This document shows, piece by piece, positions 24,754-33,059 of a DNA stretch of 40,737 nt (positions are counted from its first letter, which is position 1; each line of letters begins with the position of its first letter). A model generated the notes under the pieces. It saw nothing but the letters and a program-made list of their open reading frames with translations, made no database searches and was not told the origin of the DNA. A program made the translations under genes and the position numbers. This DNA is from DATJGS01 sp035494735 (lineage in GTDB: Bacteria; Eisenbacteria; RBG-16-71-46), in assembly GCA_035494735.1 (NCBI GenBank), contig DATJGS010000021.1:1-40737 (forward strand). The letters run 5' to 3'.

Positions 24754-25676
24754 GCGCGGGCCCCGGCGCGCGGCCGCGACCAGACCTCGCGGCGGCGTGC
24801 GACCGTGAATCCCTCGCCGACGTACAGCGCGAGCGCGCCGTCGTTCTTCCCGTCCACGAGCAGCGTGTGGCGGGTCGCGCCGGCGCGTTCCAGCCATTCC
24901 AAGCCCCAGCGCAGCAGTGCGCGGCCGAGTCCGATGCCGCGCGCCGCGCGCGTCGTGCCGAGCAGCGCGACCTCGCCGCGCTCGGGCCACAGTTCGGAGC
25001 GACAGAATCCGGCGCAGCGCCCGTCGCGATACGCGAGCAACAGTCCGTCCGCGCGGAACGACGGGCGTGAACGGATGAAGGACCGGATCGAGTCCGGCGT
25101 GTTCACCGCGAAATGATAGTGCTCGGCGAATGCGTCGTTGAGCGCCTCGCAGAAGTCCGCAAGATGCCGCGTGCCGCCGTCGAACGATTCCAGCGTCACG
25201 CCGGCCGGCCACTCCGGCGCGGGCACCGGCGCGCGCGGGCGATCCATCAACCAGTACCAGCGCGCGTGCGCGAACCCGTGGCGCGCCGCGAACGCCGCTC
25301 CCGCGTCGTTCGGCTCCCACGCCGCGCCCGAGTCCTCGACCCGTTCCGGAGCGTCGCGGTCGAGCGCTTCGAGCGTGCGGGCCAGCAGCGCGCTGCCGAT
25401 GCCGCGGCGCCGCTCCGCGGCGACCACCCCGAGGCGCAGCGCCGAGAAGGCTCCCGTGGGGTCCGGCATCACGAACGCCGTGCAGAAACCCACCGCGCGG
25501 CCGTCGGCGAACGCGAGGTGGAGCGCGCTCGCGACGTGGTGCGTGTCGACGAGCATGCCGTCCGTCGCGCCGTCCGCCTGCAGCGGCTCGAACTCGACCG
25601 CCAGCGAAGGGTCGCGGACCAGCGCCTGGAGCGCCCCGGCGTGGCGCGGCGAGAACGCTTCGAACGTGAGGGTCAT
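24750..25676 (-). CDS. Tandem double GNAT N-acetyltransferase
   Basis: 308 residues with two GNAT domains (about 1-150 and 160-305), an architecture also seen in mycothiol synthase MshD, though mycothiol is not implied here. Acetyl-CoA loops are ERRRGIGSALL and RAARGIGLGRALL, and each domain ends with a GNAT-like tail (AFAARHGFAHARWYW; ALALYVGEGFTVARRR). It probably acetylates a small molecule. It is the first gene of a two-gene unit with the MFS exporter, which would fit modification and export of one compound (inference). Confidence 0.88.
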   Translation of the reverse strand: MTLTFEAFSPRHAGALQALVRDPSLAVEFEPLQADGATDGMLVDTHHVASALHLAFADGRAVGFCTAFVMPDPTGAFSALRLGVVAAERRRGIGSALLARTLEALDRDAPERVEDSGAAWEPNDAGAAFAARHGFAHARWYWLMDRPRAPVPAPEWPAGVTLESFDGGTRHLADFCEALNDAFAEHYHFAVNTPDSIRSFIRSRPSFRADGLLLAYRDGRCAGFCRSELWPERGEVALLGTTRAARGIGLGRALLRWGLEWLERAGATRHTLLVDGKNDGALALYVGEGFTVARRREVWSRPRAGARA

Positions 25677-25763
25677 GGAGCGGGCACGCTACGCAGCGCT
25701 CGCGCGGGGCGTCAAGCCCCGAGCGTTGCTTCGCGGAGGGTGCGCGGTGTAGCGTCCGCCCCC

Positions 25764-26762
25764 ATGTCGACGGCCACGTCCGACCGCACCACGCTGCGCA
25801 GCCTGATCGCGCGTTTCGAGGGCCGCCGCGTCGCCGTACTCGGCGACGTGATGATGGATCGCTACGTGTGGGGCCGCGTCGATCGCATCTCGCCCGAGGC
25901 CCCCGTCCCCGTCGTCGAGATCGAGCGCGAGGACTTCACGCTCGGCGGGGCCGGCAACGTGGCCGCGAACCTGGCCGCGCTGGGCGCGCGTCCCGTGCTG
26001 TTCGGCGTGCTCGGCCGCGACCCGGAAGGCGCCACGCTGCGCGACGCGCTCGTCGCCCGCGGCGTGAGCGTCGAGGGGCTCGTCGACGACGCGACGCGCC
26101 CGACCACCGTCAAGACGCGCATCATCGCGCATGCCCAGCAGGTCGTGCGCGCCGATCGCGAGTCGCGCGCCGACGTGACGGGCGACGCGCTCGCGCGTCT
26201 GCTCGCGGCGCTCGAGCGTGAGCTGGGCGCGTGCGACGGCCTCGTCGTCAGCGACTACGGCAAGGGCGTCGTGCACCCGGCGACGCTGGAACGCGCGCTC
26301 GGACTGGCGCGCGCGCGCGGCATCGCGGTCAGCGTGGATCCCAAGGAGAGCCACATCGACGCCTACCGCGGCGTCAGCATCCTGACGCCGAACCAGCACG
26401 AGGCCGGCTGGGTGCAGGGCCGGCGCATCGTGGACGAGGCCAGCCTGCTCGAGGTCGGCTGGGGCCTGCAGAAGCGCCTCGACGCCGACGCCGTGCTCGT
26501 GACGCGCGGGCCCGAGGGCATGAGCCTGTTCGAGCGCGGTGGCCGCTACACCGCGCTGCCCACGGAAGCGCGCGAGGTGTTCGACGTGACGGGGGCGGGC
26601 GACACCGTGGTGAGCGTGGTCGCGCTGGCCCTGGCCGCGGGCGCCGAGTTCCCGGACGCGTGCCGGCTCGCGAACCACGCCGCCGGGATCGTGATCCGCG
26701 AGGTCGGCACCGCGGCGTGCACGCGCGACCAGCTGCTGGCCGCGCTGGACGCGAACCGGTGA
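25764..26762 (+). CDS. hldA: D-glycero-beta-D-manno-heptose-7-phosphate kinase
   Basis: 332-residue PfkB/ribokinase-type sugar kinase matching the N-terminal half of HldE (RfaE domain I). It phosphorylates heptose-7-phosphate at C1 for ADP-heptose, an LPS core precursor. Motifs: VAVLGDVMMDRYVWGRVDRI, PVPVVEIEREDFTLGGAGNV, SDYGKGVVHP, and the catalytic loop DVTGAGDTVV. Its stop overlaps the hldC start. The kinase and adenylyltransferase are separate genes here, unlike the fused HldE of enterics. Confidence 0.95.
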   Translation: MSTATSDRTTLRSLIARFEGRRVAVLGDVMMDRYVWGRVDRISPEAPVPVVEIEREDFTLGGAGNVAANLAALGARPVLFGVLGRDPEGATLRDALVARGVSVEGLVDDATRPTTVKTRIIAHAQQVVRADRESRADVTGDALARLLAALERELGACDGLVVSDYGKGVVHPATLERALGLARARGIAVSVDPKESHIDAYRGVSILTPNQHEAGWVQGRRIVDEASLLEVGWGLQKRLDADAVLVTRGPEGMSLFERGGRYTALPTEAREVFDVTGAGDTVVSVVALALAAGAEFPDACRLANHAAGIVIREVGTAACTRDQLLAALDANR

Positions 26763-27247
26763 CGGCGGTTCCCCTGCCCGCGCACGCGACGCGCGCCCTG
26801 GAAGCGTGGCGCGACGCCGGACAGCGCGTGGTGTTCACGAACGGGGTGTTCGACCTGCTGCACCGGGGCCACGTCGAGTACCTGGAGGAGGCGCGCGCGC
26901 TGGGCGACCGGCTGGTCGTGGGCGTCAACTCCGACGCTTCGGTGCGGCGCCTGAAGGGCGCGGAACGCCCGCTCGTGCCGGAGGCCGAGCGCGTCGAGCT
27001 GCTGGGCGCGCTCGCCGCCGTGGACCTGGCCCTGGTCTTCACCGACGACACGCCGCTCGACCTGATCGAAGCAGTGCGCCCGGACGTCCTCGTCAAGGGT
27101 GGCGACTGGGCGGTGGACCAGATCGTGGGCCGGGCGTTCGTCGAGTCGTACGGCGGGCGCGTGCTGAACGTGCCGCTGCGCGAAGGATTGAGCACGACGG
27201 CGCTGGTCGAGCGCGTGCGCGCCGGCAGGGGAGCGCTGGACCCGTGA
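26759..27247 (+). CDS. hldC: D-glycero-beta-D-manno-heptose 1-phosphate adenylyltransferase
   Basis: 162-residue nucleotidyltransferase corresponding to RfaE domain II; makes ADP-heptose after the phosphatase GmhB step. It has the cytidylyltransferase-type site FTNGVFDLLHRGHVEYLEEA (HxGH) and VGVNSDASVRRLKG, plus DVLVKGGDWAVDQIVG. The GTG at 26759 overlaps the hldA stop (GTGA), and the next gene also starts at an overlapping GTGA (27244). GmhA, GmhB and HldD are not in the window. Confidence 0.94.
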   Translation: MTAVPLPAHATRALEAWRDAGQRVVFTNGVFDLLHRGHVEYLEEARALGDRLVVGVNSDASVRRLKGAERPLVPEAERVELLGALAAVDLALVFTDDTPLDLIEAVRPDVLVKGGDWAVDQIVGRAFVESYGGRVLNVPLREGLSTTALVERVRAGRGALDP

Positions 27248-27711
27248 CCGATCGCGAACTGGCGCGCCACGCGGTGGCCGTGCTGGCCTATCGCGGCGCG
27301 AAACCGTGGCGCAACGCGCCCGCCACGTTCGCGACGTTCGACACCGGCGCCGGCCACACGCCGCTCGTCATCCTCCAGCACCTGGGCGACCTCATGGAGT
27401 GGGCGCTGCGCCATGTCGAGGGCGCGCCGCGCTGGCACACGGACGCGCTCGGCACGTGGGACAGCGAGGGTGCGCGGTTCTTCGCGGCGCTGGCCGCGCT
27501 CGACGCCCGCCTCGCGTCCGACGAGCCGGTTGCCTGCGACCTGGGCCGCCTGCTCGCGGGACCGATCGCGGACGCGTTCAGTCACATCGGCCAGCTCATG
27601 ATGCTGCGCCGGATGGCGGGCTCCCCGGTGTACGGCGAGAACTACTTCGTCGCCGACATCGTCACCGGCCGCGTCGGCGAAGCCCAGTCGCCGCCGGTTC
27701 AGCCGTTCTAG
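27244..27711 (+). CDS. DinB-superfamily-like protein
   Basis: 155 residues, helical. The pattern HTPLVILQHLGDLMEWALR, then LLAGPIADAFSHIGQLMMLR and SPVYGENYFVADIVTGRV, matches DinB-type four-helix metal proteins, with His in both halves. The family includes thiol-S-transferases, but no specific reaction can be stated. It is translationally coupled to hldC (GTGA), so it may simply ride in the operon. After its stop comes a 198-base gap before the aldehyde dehydrogenase. Confidence 0.6.
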   Translation: MTDRELARHAVAVLAYRGAKPWRNAPATFATFDTGAGHTPLVILQHLGDLMEWALRHVEGAPRWHTDALGTWDSEGARFFAALAALDARLASDEPVACDLGRLLAGPIADAFSHIGQLMMLRRMAGSPVYGENYFVADIVTGRVGEAQSPPVQPF

Positions 27712-27782
27712 CCCGGTTGCGCCGCACGCGGCCCCGGTGCCGCGCCGCGCGGCGGTAGATCCCACCTCCGGGCCTCGCGCGC

Positions 27783-27809
27783 TTGATTTCGCGGGCGCTC
27801 GCCTTTAAC
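27783..27809 (+). promoter_or_regulatory. Possible promoter for the aldehyde dehydrogenase-suc-ndk region
   Basis: TTGATT (27783-27788) is followed after 15 bases by TTTAAC (27804-27809), a weak match to sigma70 boxes. Downstream the leader (27810-27909) has an imperfect hairpin, GCGGTCTC and GAGAGCCGC, around 27850-27880. The spacing is short, so this is tentative. Confidence 0.3.
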
Positions 27810-27909
27810 CTCTCGCGTCCTTTGCCTGGGGGGATATCTCCTCCCGGGACGCGGTCTCCTTAAGAAGAGAGCCGCGCGCGCGCCCCGCCTCGGGCGCTGG
27901 AGATTCCGT

Positions 27910-29394
27910 ATGTCGCAAGCCTTCCAAAATTTCATCGGCGGGCGCTGGGTTTCGGCGCGCTCGGGCCGCACGTTCGCGAACCTGAACCCGGCAAACGGCG
28001 AGGACCTCGGCAGCTTTCCCGACTCCGACGCCTCGGACGTGGCCGACGCGGTCGCGGCCGCGGCCACGGCGCAGCGCGCCTGGCGGCTGACGCCGGCGCC
28101 CAAGCGCGCCGAGATCCTGTTCCGCGTGGGCGCTCTGATCGCGGCGCGCAAGGAAGATCTGGCGCGCGCGGCGACGCGCGAAATGGGCAAGATCCTGCTC
28201 GAGACGCTGGGCGACGTGCAGGAAGGCATCGACATGGCGTACCTGGCCGCGGGCGAGGGTCGCCGCATGTACGGCGTGACCACGCCGAGCGAGATGCCGG
28301 ACAAGTGGGCCATGTCCGTGCGCGTGCCGATCGGCGTCGTCGGCGTGATCACGGCCTGGAACTTCCCGTTCGCCGTGCCGACCTGGAAGATCTTCCCGGC
28401 GCTCGTCGCCGGCAATACGGTCGTGTTCAAGCCCAGCGAGGAGTCGCCCGAGATGGGCGTGCACCTGGCGCGGCTGCTGACCGAGGCCGGACTGCCGGCC
28501 GGCGTGCTCAACCTGGTGCACGGCAAGGGCCCGAGCGCCGGGGCCCCGCTCGTCGCCCACCCCGGCGTCCACGTCGTGTCGTTCACCGGCTCGAACGCCG
28601 TGGGTACGGCCATCGCGACGGAATGCGCGCGCCTCGGCAAGCGCGTGTCGCTGGAAATGGGCGGCAAGAACGCGATCCTGGTGATGGAGGACGCCGATCT
28701 CGACCTCGCGTCGCGGGCCATCGCGTGGAGCGCGTTCGGCACGACCGGCCAGCGCTGCACCGCGGCGAGCCGGGTGATCGTGCACGAGAAGGTGTACGAC
28801 GACGTCGCGCGGCGCGTCATCGAGCACGCGCGCGCGCTGCGCCTCGGCGACGGCCTCGATCCGGCCACGGAAATGGGTCCGATCGTGAACGTGCGTCAGC
28901 TGGAAAAGGTGCACGCGTACGTCGGCATCGGCGCCGGCGAGGGTGCGAACGTCGCGACGGGCGGCGAGCGCGCGACCGAAGGCGCGCTGGCGCGTGGCTC
29001 GTTCTACCGGCCGACCGTGCTGACCGACGTGCGCCCCGAGATGCGCGTCGCGCAGGAGGAGATCTTCGGACCGGTCGTCGGGTTCCTGCGCGCGAAATCC
29101 GTCGAAGACGCGATCGAGATCAACAACCGCACGCCGTACGGCCTGTCCTCGTCGATCTTCGTCGGCGACGTGCATCGCGCGTTCCAGGCCATGCGCGACC
29201 TCGACACCGGCATCGTGTACGTGAACCACGGCACGACGGGAGCGGAGACCCATCTGCCGTTCGGCGGCACGCGCGGCACCGGCAACGGGCATCGCGAGGC
29301 CGGCCACACCATGCTCGACGCGTTCACCGAGTGGAAGAGCCTCTACGTGGATTTCAGCGGCCGCCTGCAGCGGGCCCAGATCGACAACAACTGA
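27910..29394 (+). CDS. NAD(P)+-dependent aldehyde dehydrogenase
   Basis: 494-residue ALDH-superfamily enzyme oxidising an aldehyde to the acid. Cofactor loop SFTGSNAVGT, the general base Glu249 in LEMGGKNA, the catalytic Cys283 in GQRCTAASR, and EEIFGPVVGFL near the C-terminal end are all present. The C terminus (LPFGGTRGTGNGHREAG, then FTEWKSLYVDFSG) resembles the piperideine-6-carboxylate/aminoadipate semialdehyde type, but the exact substrate is not certain. It sits just upstream of sucCD, separated by 61 bases. Confidence 0.92.
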   Translation: MSQAFQNFIGGRWVSARSGRTFANLNPANGEDLGSFPDSDASDVADAVAAAATAQRAWRLTPAPKRAEILFRVGALIAARKEDLARAATREMGKILLETLGDVQEGIDMAYLAAGEGRRMYGVTTPSEMPDKWAMSVRVPIGVVGVITAWNFPFAVPTWKIFPALVAGNTVVFKPSEESPEMGVHLARLLTEAGLPAGVLNLVHGKGPSAGAPLVAHPGVHVVSFTGSNAVGTAIATECARLGKRVSLEMGGKNAILVMEDADLDLASRAIAWSAFGTTGQRCTAASRVIVHEKVYDDVARRVIEHARALRLGDGLDPATEMGPIVNVRQLEKVHAYVGIGAGEGANVATGGERATEGALARGSFYRPTVLTDVRPEMRVAQEEIFGPVVGFLRAKSVEDAIEINNRTPYGLSSSIFVGDVHRAFQAMRDLDTGIVYVNHGTTGAETHLPFGGTRGTGNGHREAGHTMLDAFTEWKSLYVDFSGRLQRAQIDNN

Positions 29395-29455
29395 TCCCGG
29401 ACCCGGGGCGCGCCTGCGGGCGCGTCGTGGCGTCCATGCCGCAAGGGGAGTGGTC

Positions 29456-30622
29456 ATGAACCTTCACGAATACCAGGGCAAGGAGCTGTTCGCCCGCTTC
29501 GGCCTGCCCGTGTTGCCGGGCCAGGTCGCCACCACGCCTGAGGAGGCGCGCGACATCGCGGCGTCGATCGGTGGCATGGTGGTGATCAAGGCCCAGGTCC
29601 AGGCCGGCGGGCGCGGCAAGGCGGGCGGCGTGAAGCTGGCCCACAGTCCGGAGGAGGCGCACGCCAAGGCCGGCGACATCCTCGGGCTCACCATCAAAGG
29701 CCTGCCGGTGCGCAAGGTGCTCGTGACCCAGGCCGCGGACATCGCGCGCGAGCTGTACCTGTCCATCGTGCTCGACCGCAGCCGCAAGCTGCCGCTCATC
29801 ATGTTGTCCGCCGAGGGCGGCGTCGAGATCGAGGAAGTGGCGCGCGTGAGCCCCGAGAAGATCGTGCGCCGGCCGGTGCCGCTGGATGGGCTGCGTCCGT
29901 ACCAGGCGCGGGCGCTGTTCCAGCCGCTGTTGAAGGACGGCAAACAGGTCGCTCAGGCCGCCGACATCCTGCTCAAGCTGTACCGCGTGTTCACCGACGG
30001 CGACTGTTCGCTGGCCGAGATCAATCCGCTCGCGATCACGCCCGAGGGCCGGGTGCTCGCGCTCGACGCGAAGGTCATCCTCGACGACAACGCGGACTTC
30101 CGGCATCGCGAATGGGCGACGTGGCGCGACCCCGAGGAAGAGACGCCGGGGCAGCGGCTGGCGCGAGAGAAGGGGCTCTCGTACGTGAAGCTGGACGGCG
30201 ACATCGGCTGTGTCGTGAACGGCGCCGGGCTGGCCATGGCCACCATGGACCTCATCAAGCACTACGGCGGCGAACCCGCGAACTTCCTCGACATCGGCGG
30301 CTCGTCGAACCCCGAGAAGGTGACGGCGGCGCTCAAGATCATCACCGGCGACGCGCGCGGGTCGGGCGCGGACGCGGGCGGCCGGGTGCGCGCCATCCTG
30401 TTCAACATCTTCGGCGGCATCACGCGCTGCGACGACGTGGCGAACGGCATCGTGCGCTCGCTCGAGACGTCGCCGCTCGACGTGCCGCTCGTGATCCGAT
30501 TGACCGGCACGAACGAAGAGCTGGCGCGCAAGATCCTGGCCGATCACGGCCTGTCCGCGACCACGAGCATGGACGAAGGCGTGCGCGCGGTAATCGCCAA
30601 GGCTCAGGAGGTGCCGGTGTGA
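29456..30622 (+). CDS. sucC: Succinyl-CoA synthetase beta subunit
   Basis: 388 residues. ATP-grasp subunit of the TCA-cycle enzyme converting succinyl-CoA to succinate with ATP or GTP formation. MNLHEYQGKELFARFGLPV and KAQVQAGGRGKAGGVKLA are diagnostic; the nucleotide loop and EINPLAITPEG follow, and the C-terminal half has NGAGLAMATMDLIKHYGG and GGITRCDDVA. AGGGGAG lies about 5 bases upstream of the ATG at 29456. It overlaps sucD by 4 bases (GTGA), so the subunits are made together. Confidence 0.97.
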   Translation: MNLHEYQGKELFARFGLPVLPGQVATTPEEARDIAASIGGMVVIKAQVQAGGRGKAGGVKLAHSPEEAHAKAGDILGLTIKGLPVRKVLVTQAADIARELYLSIVLDRSRKLPLIMLSAEGGVEIEEVARVSPEKIVRRPVPLDGLRPYQARALFQPLLKDGKQVAQAADILLKLYRVFTDGDCSLAEINPLAITPEGRVLALDAKVILDDNADFRHREWATWRDPEEETPGQRLAREKGLSYVKLDGDIGCVVNGAGLAMATMDLIKHYGGEPANFLDIGGSSNPEKVTAALKIITGDARGSGADAGGRVRAILFNIFGGITRCDDVANGIVRSLETSPLDVPLVIRLTGTNEELARKILADHGLSATTSMDEGVRAVIAKAQEVPV

Positions 30623-31707
30623 GCATCTTCGTCGATCGCAACACCCGACTGATCGTCCAGGGCATCACCGGCCGCGACGGGGCGTTTCACACCGAGCAGA
30701 TGGTCCAGTACGGCACGCGCGTCGTCGGCGGCGTCACGCCCGGCAAGGGCGGCGAGAAGGTGCACGGCGTCCCGGTGTTCGACAGCGTCGTCGAGGCCGT
30801 GGCCGCGACGAAGGCGAACACGTCCGTCATCTACGTGCCCGCGCCGTTCGCGGCCGACGCCATCTTCGAGGCGGCGGACGCCGGTATCGGAACGATCGTG
30901 TGCATCACGGAAGGCCTGCCGGTGCGCGACACGCTCGCGGCGTACCACCACGTGGCCGCGTTGCGCGAGAAGAGCGGCAACGGCCGGCCGCGGCTCATCG
31001 GGCCGAACTGCCCGGGGCTCATCAGCCCGGGGATGTCGAAGGTCGGCATCCTCCCGGGGCACATCTGCAAGCCGGGGCCGATCGGCGTCGTGTCGCGGAG
31101 CGGCACGCTCACGTACGAGGTCGTGCACCAGCTGACCCGGGCGAATCTCGGGCAGAGCACGTGTCTCGGCATCGGCGGCGACCCGGTCATCGGCACGAAC
31201 TTCATCGACGCGCTGACCGCGTTCGAGGCGGATCCGCAGACCGAGGCCATCGTGCTCATGGGCGAGATCGGCGGCACCGACGAGGAAGAGGCCGCGCAGT
31301 TCATCCGCAAGCACGTCAAGAAGCCGGTCGTGGCGTTCATCGCCGGTCAGACCGCGCCGCCCGGCAAGCGCATGGGGCATGCGGGCGCCATCATTTCCGG
31401 CGGCAGCGGCACCGCGGCCGAGAAGATGGCGGCGTTCGAGGCGGCCGGTGTTCCGGTGGCGCGCATCCCGTCGGAAATCCCGGGGCTGATCGGCGATGCT
31501 CTGGAACGCCGTCGCGCGCGCAGCAGGAACGGCGCGGCGCGCCCGACCGCGGGAGCGAAGTCGCGGCCCGCGGCGCGCAAAGCGCGCAAGGCCGCGCCGA
31601 AACGCCGCGTCGCGGCGCGCCGCGGTCCAGCCGCGAAGTCGCGGAGCGCGCGCAAGGTCCGTCCGGTACGCTCCAAGAAGGCGGCGCCGAAGCGGCGCGC
31701 ACGCTGA
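30619..31707 (+). CDS. sucD: Succinyl-CoA synthetase alpha subunit with histone-like basic tail
   Basis: 362 residues, against about 290 for typical SucD. The catalytic part is intact: VQGITGRDGAFHTEQM (CoA-binding Rossmann), GPNCPGLISPG, and the phosphorylated His254 in KRMGHAGAII. The extra 66 residues (about 297-362) contain 29 Arg/Lys and no Asp or Glu, with Ala/Pro/Ser making repeated K/R-A-A-P patterns like histone H1 or eukaryotic-type AlgP/Hc1 tails. It is in frame and ends 70 bases before ndk, so it is a true extension and not a separate gene. It may bind nucleic acid or polyphosphate; this is inference. The GTG start has GGAGG upstream. Confidence 0.96.
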   Translation: MSIFVDRNTRLIVQGITGRDGAFHTEQMVQYGTRVVGGVTPGKGGEKVHGVPVFDSVVEAVAATKANTSVIYVPAPFAADAIFEAADAGIGTIVCITEGLPVRDTLAAYHHVAALREKSGNGRPRLIGPNCPGLISPGMSKVGILPGHICKPGPIGVVSRSGTLTYEVVHQLTRANLGQSTCLGIGGDPVIGTNFIDALTAFEADPQTEAIVLMGEIGGTDEEEAAQFIRKHVKKPVVAFIAGQTAPPGKRMGHAGAIISGGSGTAAEKMAAFEAAGVPVARIPSEIPGLIGDALERRRARSRNGAARPTAGAKSRPAARKARKAAPKRRVAARRGPAAKSRSARKVRPVRSKKAAPKRRAR

Positions 31708-31777
31708 TTCCCCCTCACGACACCCGACCGGGACCGCCGCACCGGGGTCCGACAAGGCAGACACAAGGAGAAGATCC

Positions 31778-32200
31778 GTGGCTCTGGAACGCACGCTGTT
31801 CATCGTCAAGCCGGACGCGGTGGAACGCCGTCTGATCGGCAAGATCCTCGCGCACGTCGAGGAAAAGGGCTTCCGCATCCAGGAGGCCCGCTTCTCGCGC
31901 ATGACGCGCGACGAGGCGCAGACGTTCTACGGCGAACACCAGGGCAAGCCGTTCTTCAACGATCTCGTCGAGTACATGACGTCGGGGCCGGTGATGCTGA
32001 CTTGCCTCGAGCGCGACGACGCGATCAAGACGCTGCGCGAAGTGGTCGGGGCGACCGATCCGAAAGAAGCGGCGCCGGGCACGGTGCGGGCGCTTTTCGG
32101 TGAGAGCAAGCAGATGAATTCGGTCCACGCCTCGGACAGTCCGCCCAGCGCAGACCGCGAGGTCAAATTGTTCTTCGGCGTGGCCGCGCTGGCCCGCTGA
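31778..32200 (+). CDS. ndk: Nucleoside diphosphate kinase
   Basis: 140 residues, family length. It transfers the gamma phosphate between NTP and NDP through phospho-His117 in NSVHASDSP. MALERTLFIVKPDAVERRLIG, the Kpn-region and GTVRALFG are typical. GTG start with AAGGAG about 7 bases upstream. Placed after sucCD, it can equilibrate ATP/GTP made by succinyl-CoA synthetase. Confidence 0.97.
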   Translation: MALERTLFIVKPDAVERRLIGKILAHVEEKGFRIQEARFSRMTRDEAQTFYGEHQGKPFFNDLVEYMTSGPVMLTCLERDDAIKTLREVVGATDPKEAAPGTVRALFGESKQMNSVHASDSPPSADREVKLFFGVAALAR

Positions 32201-32332
32201 GGGTCTGAGCGACGCCCTTCCGGGGCCCGGTCGAAGCGCCCAAGTGTTTCCAATTGGCGCGGCTAGACGTGGTTCTTCGCGCTGTGCTAACGTGCCGGGG
32301 CCTCGGATCCCGCCGCGGCGGGGTTCACTCGC

Positions 32333-32806
32333 ATGTCCGGTTTCATTCTTGATCTGGCGACGTACCCCAAAGGGGCGAGCCAGGTACATCTCGAGTCCGA
32401 GGCGGCCGACCTAGGGTTGCCGATCGAGCAGTGGCCCTGGAAGATCCACGGCGACATCACCGTGGAGGTCAGCGGCGAGCAGGTCTCGGTTCGAGGGCGA
32501 CTGGCGACGGTCGCCCAACTCGAATGCGCGCGATGCCTGCGGGATTTCGAACTCCCGCTCAGGACGCCTTTCGAGGCGTACGCCCAGCGGTCGGGTACCG
32601 GACGTCGTCCCGAGGACGAGGCCGATCTCGAGCGCGACAGCTACATGTTGTTCCATGATGGCCGGCGACTCGATCTGCGCGATCAGGCGCGCGAGGCCCT
32701 CTTGCTCGAGATCCCGATGGCACCCCATTGTCGTGCGGAGTGTCAGGGTCTGTGTCCGCAATGTGGCGCGGACCTGAACGAGGGCCCGTGCGGCTGTCCG
32801 CGCTGA
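32333..32806 (+). CDS. DUF177 (YceD-like) protein
   Basis: 157 residues. Members sit upstream of rpmF in most bacteria; the plant/bacterial homologues affect 23S rRNA accumulation. The N-terminal half has VRGRLATVAQLECARCLRDF with CxxC. The C-terminal zinc-like set is HCRAECQGLCPQCGADLNEG. The position just before rpmF agrees with the family. The start of this transcript is probably in the 132-base gap after ndk, but no clear promoter is seen. Confidence 0.92.
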   Translation: MSGFILDLATYPKGASQVHLESEAADLGLPIEQWPWKIHGDITVEVSGEQVSVRGRLATVAQLECARCLRDFELPLRTPFEAYAQRSGTGRRPEDEADLERDSYMLFHDGRRLDLRDQAREALLLEIPMAPHCRAECQGLCPQCGADLNEGPCGCPR

Positions 32807-32855
32807 ACTAGGGGACGCCGAGAAGCCGAAATCAACACCGAGAGGAGTGTGGCAG

Positions 32856-33038
32856 ATGGCGGTTCCCAAGCGACGTCACTCCAGCACGCGCGGCAAGAAG
32901 CGCCGCACCGGCTGGAAGCTGAAGCGGGTCGGTCTGAACTCGTGCAGTCATTGCAGCAGCCCGAAGCGCCCACATCGCGTGTGCGCCAACTGTGGCTACT
33001 ACGACGGCGAAGAGATCACCCCGCCGCGTGACGAATAG
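32856..33038 (+). CDS. rpmF: 50S ribosomal protein L32
   Basis: 60 residues, basic, with the L32 start MAVPKRRHSSTRGKKRRTGW and a zinc-type CSHC ... CANC pair, so it is the zinc-containing form. GAGAGGAG lies just upstream of ATG 32856. It is followed by plsX in the common rpmF-plsX-fab order, which links ribosome and lipid synthesis. Confidence 0.97.
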   Translation: MAVPKRRHSSTRGKKRRTGWKLKRVGLNSCSHCSSPKRPHRVCANCGYYDGEEITPPRDE

Positions 33039-33059
33039 CGGCCTCCGAGACTTCCCCGG

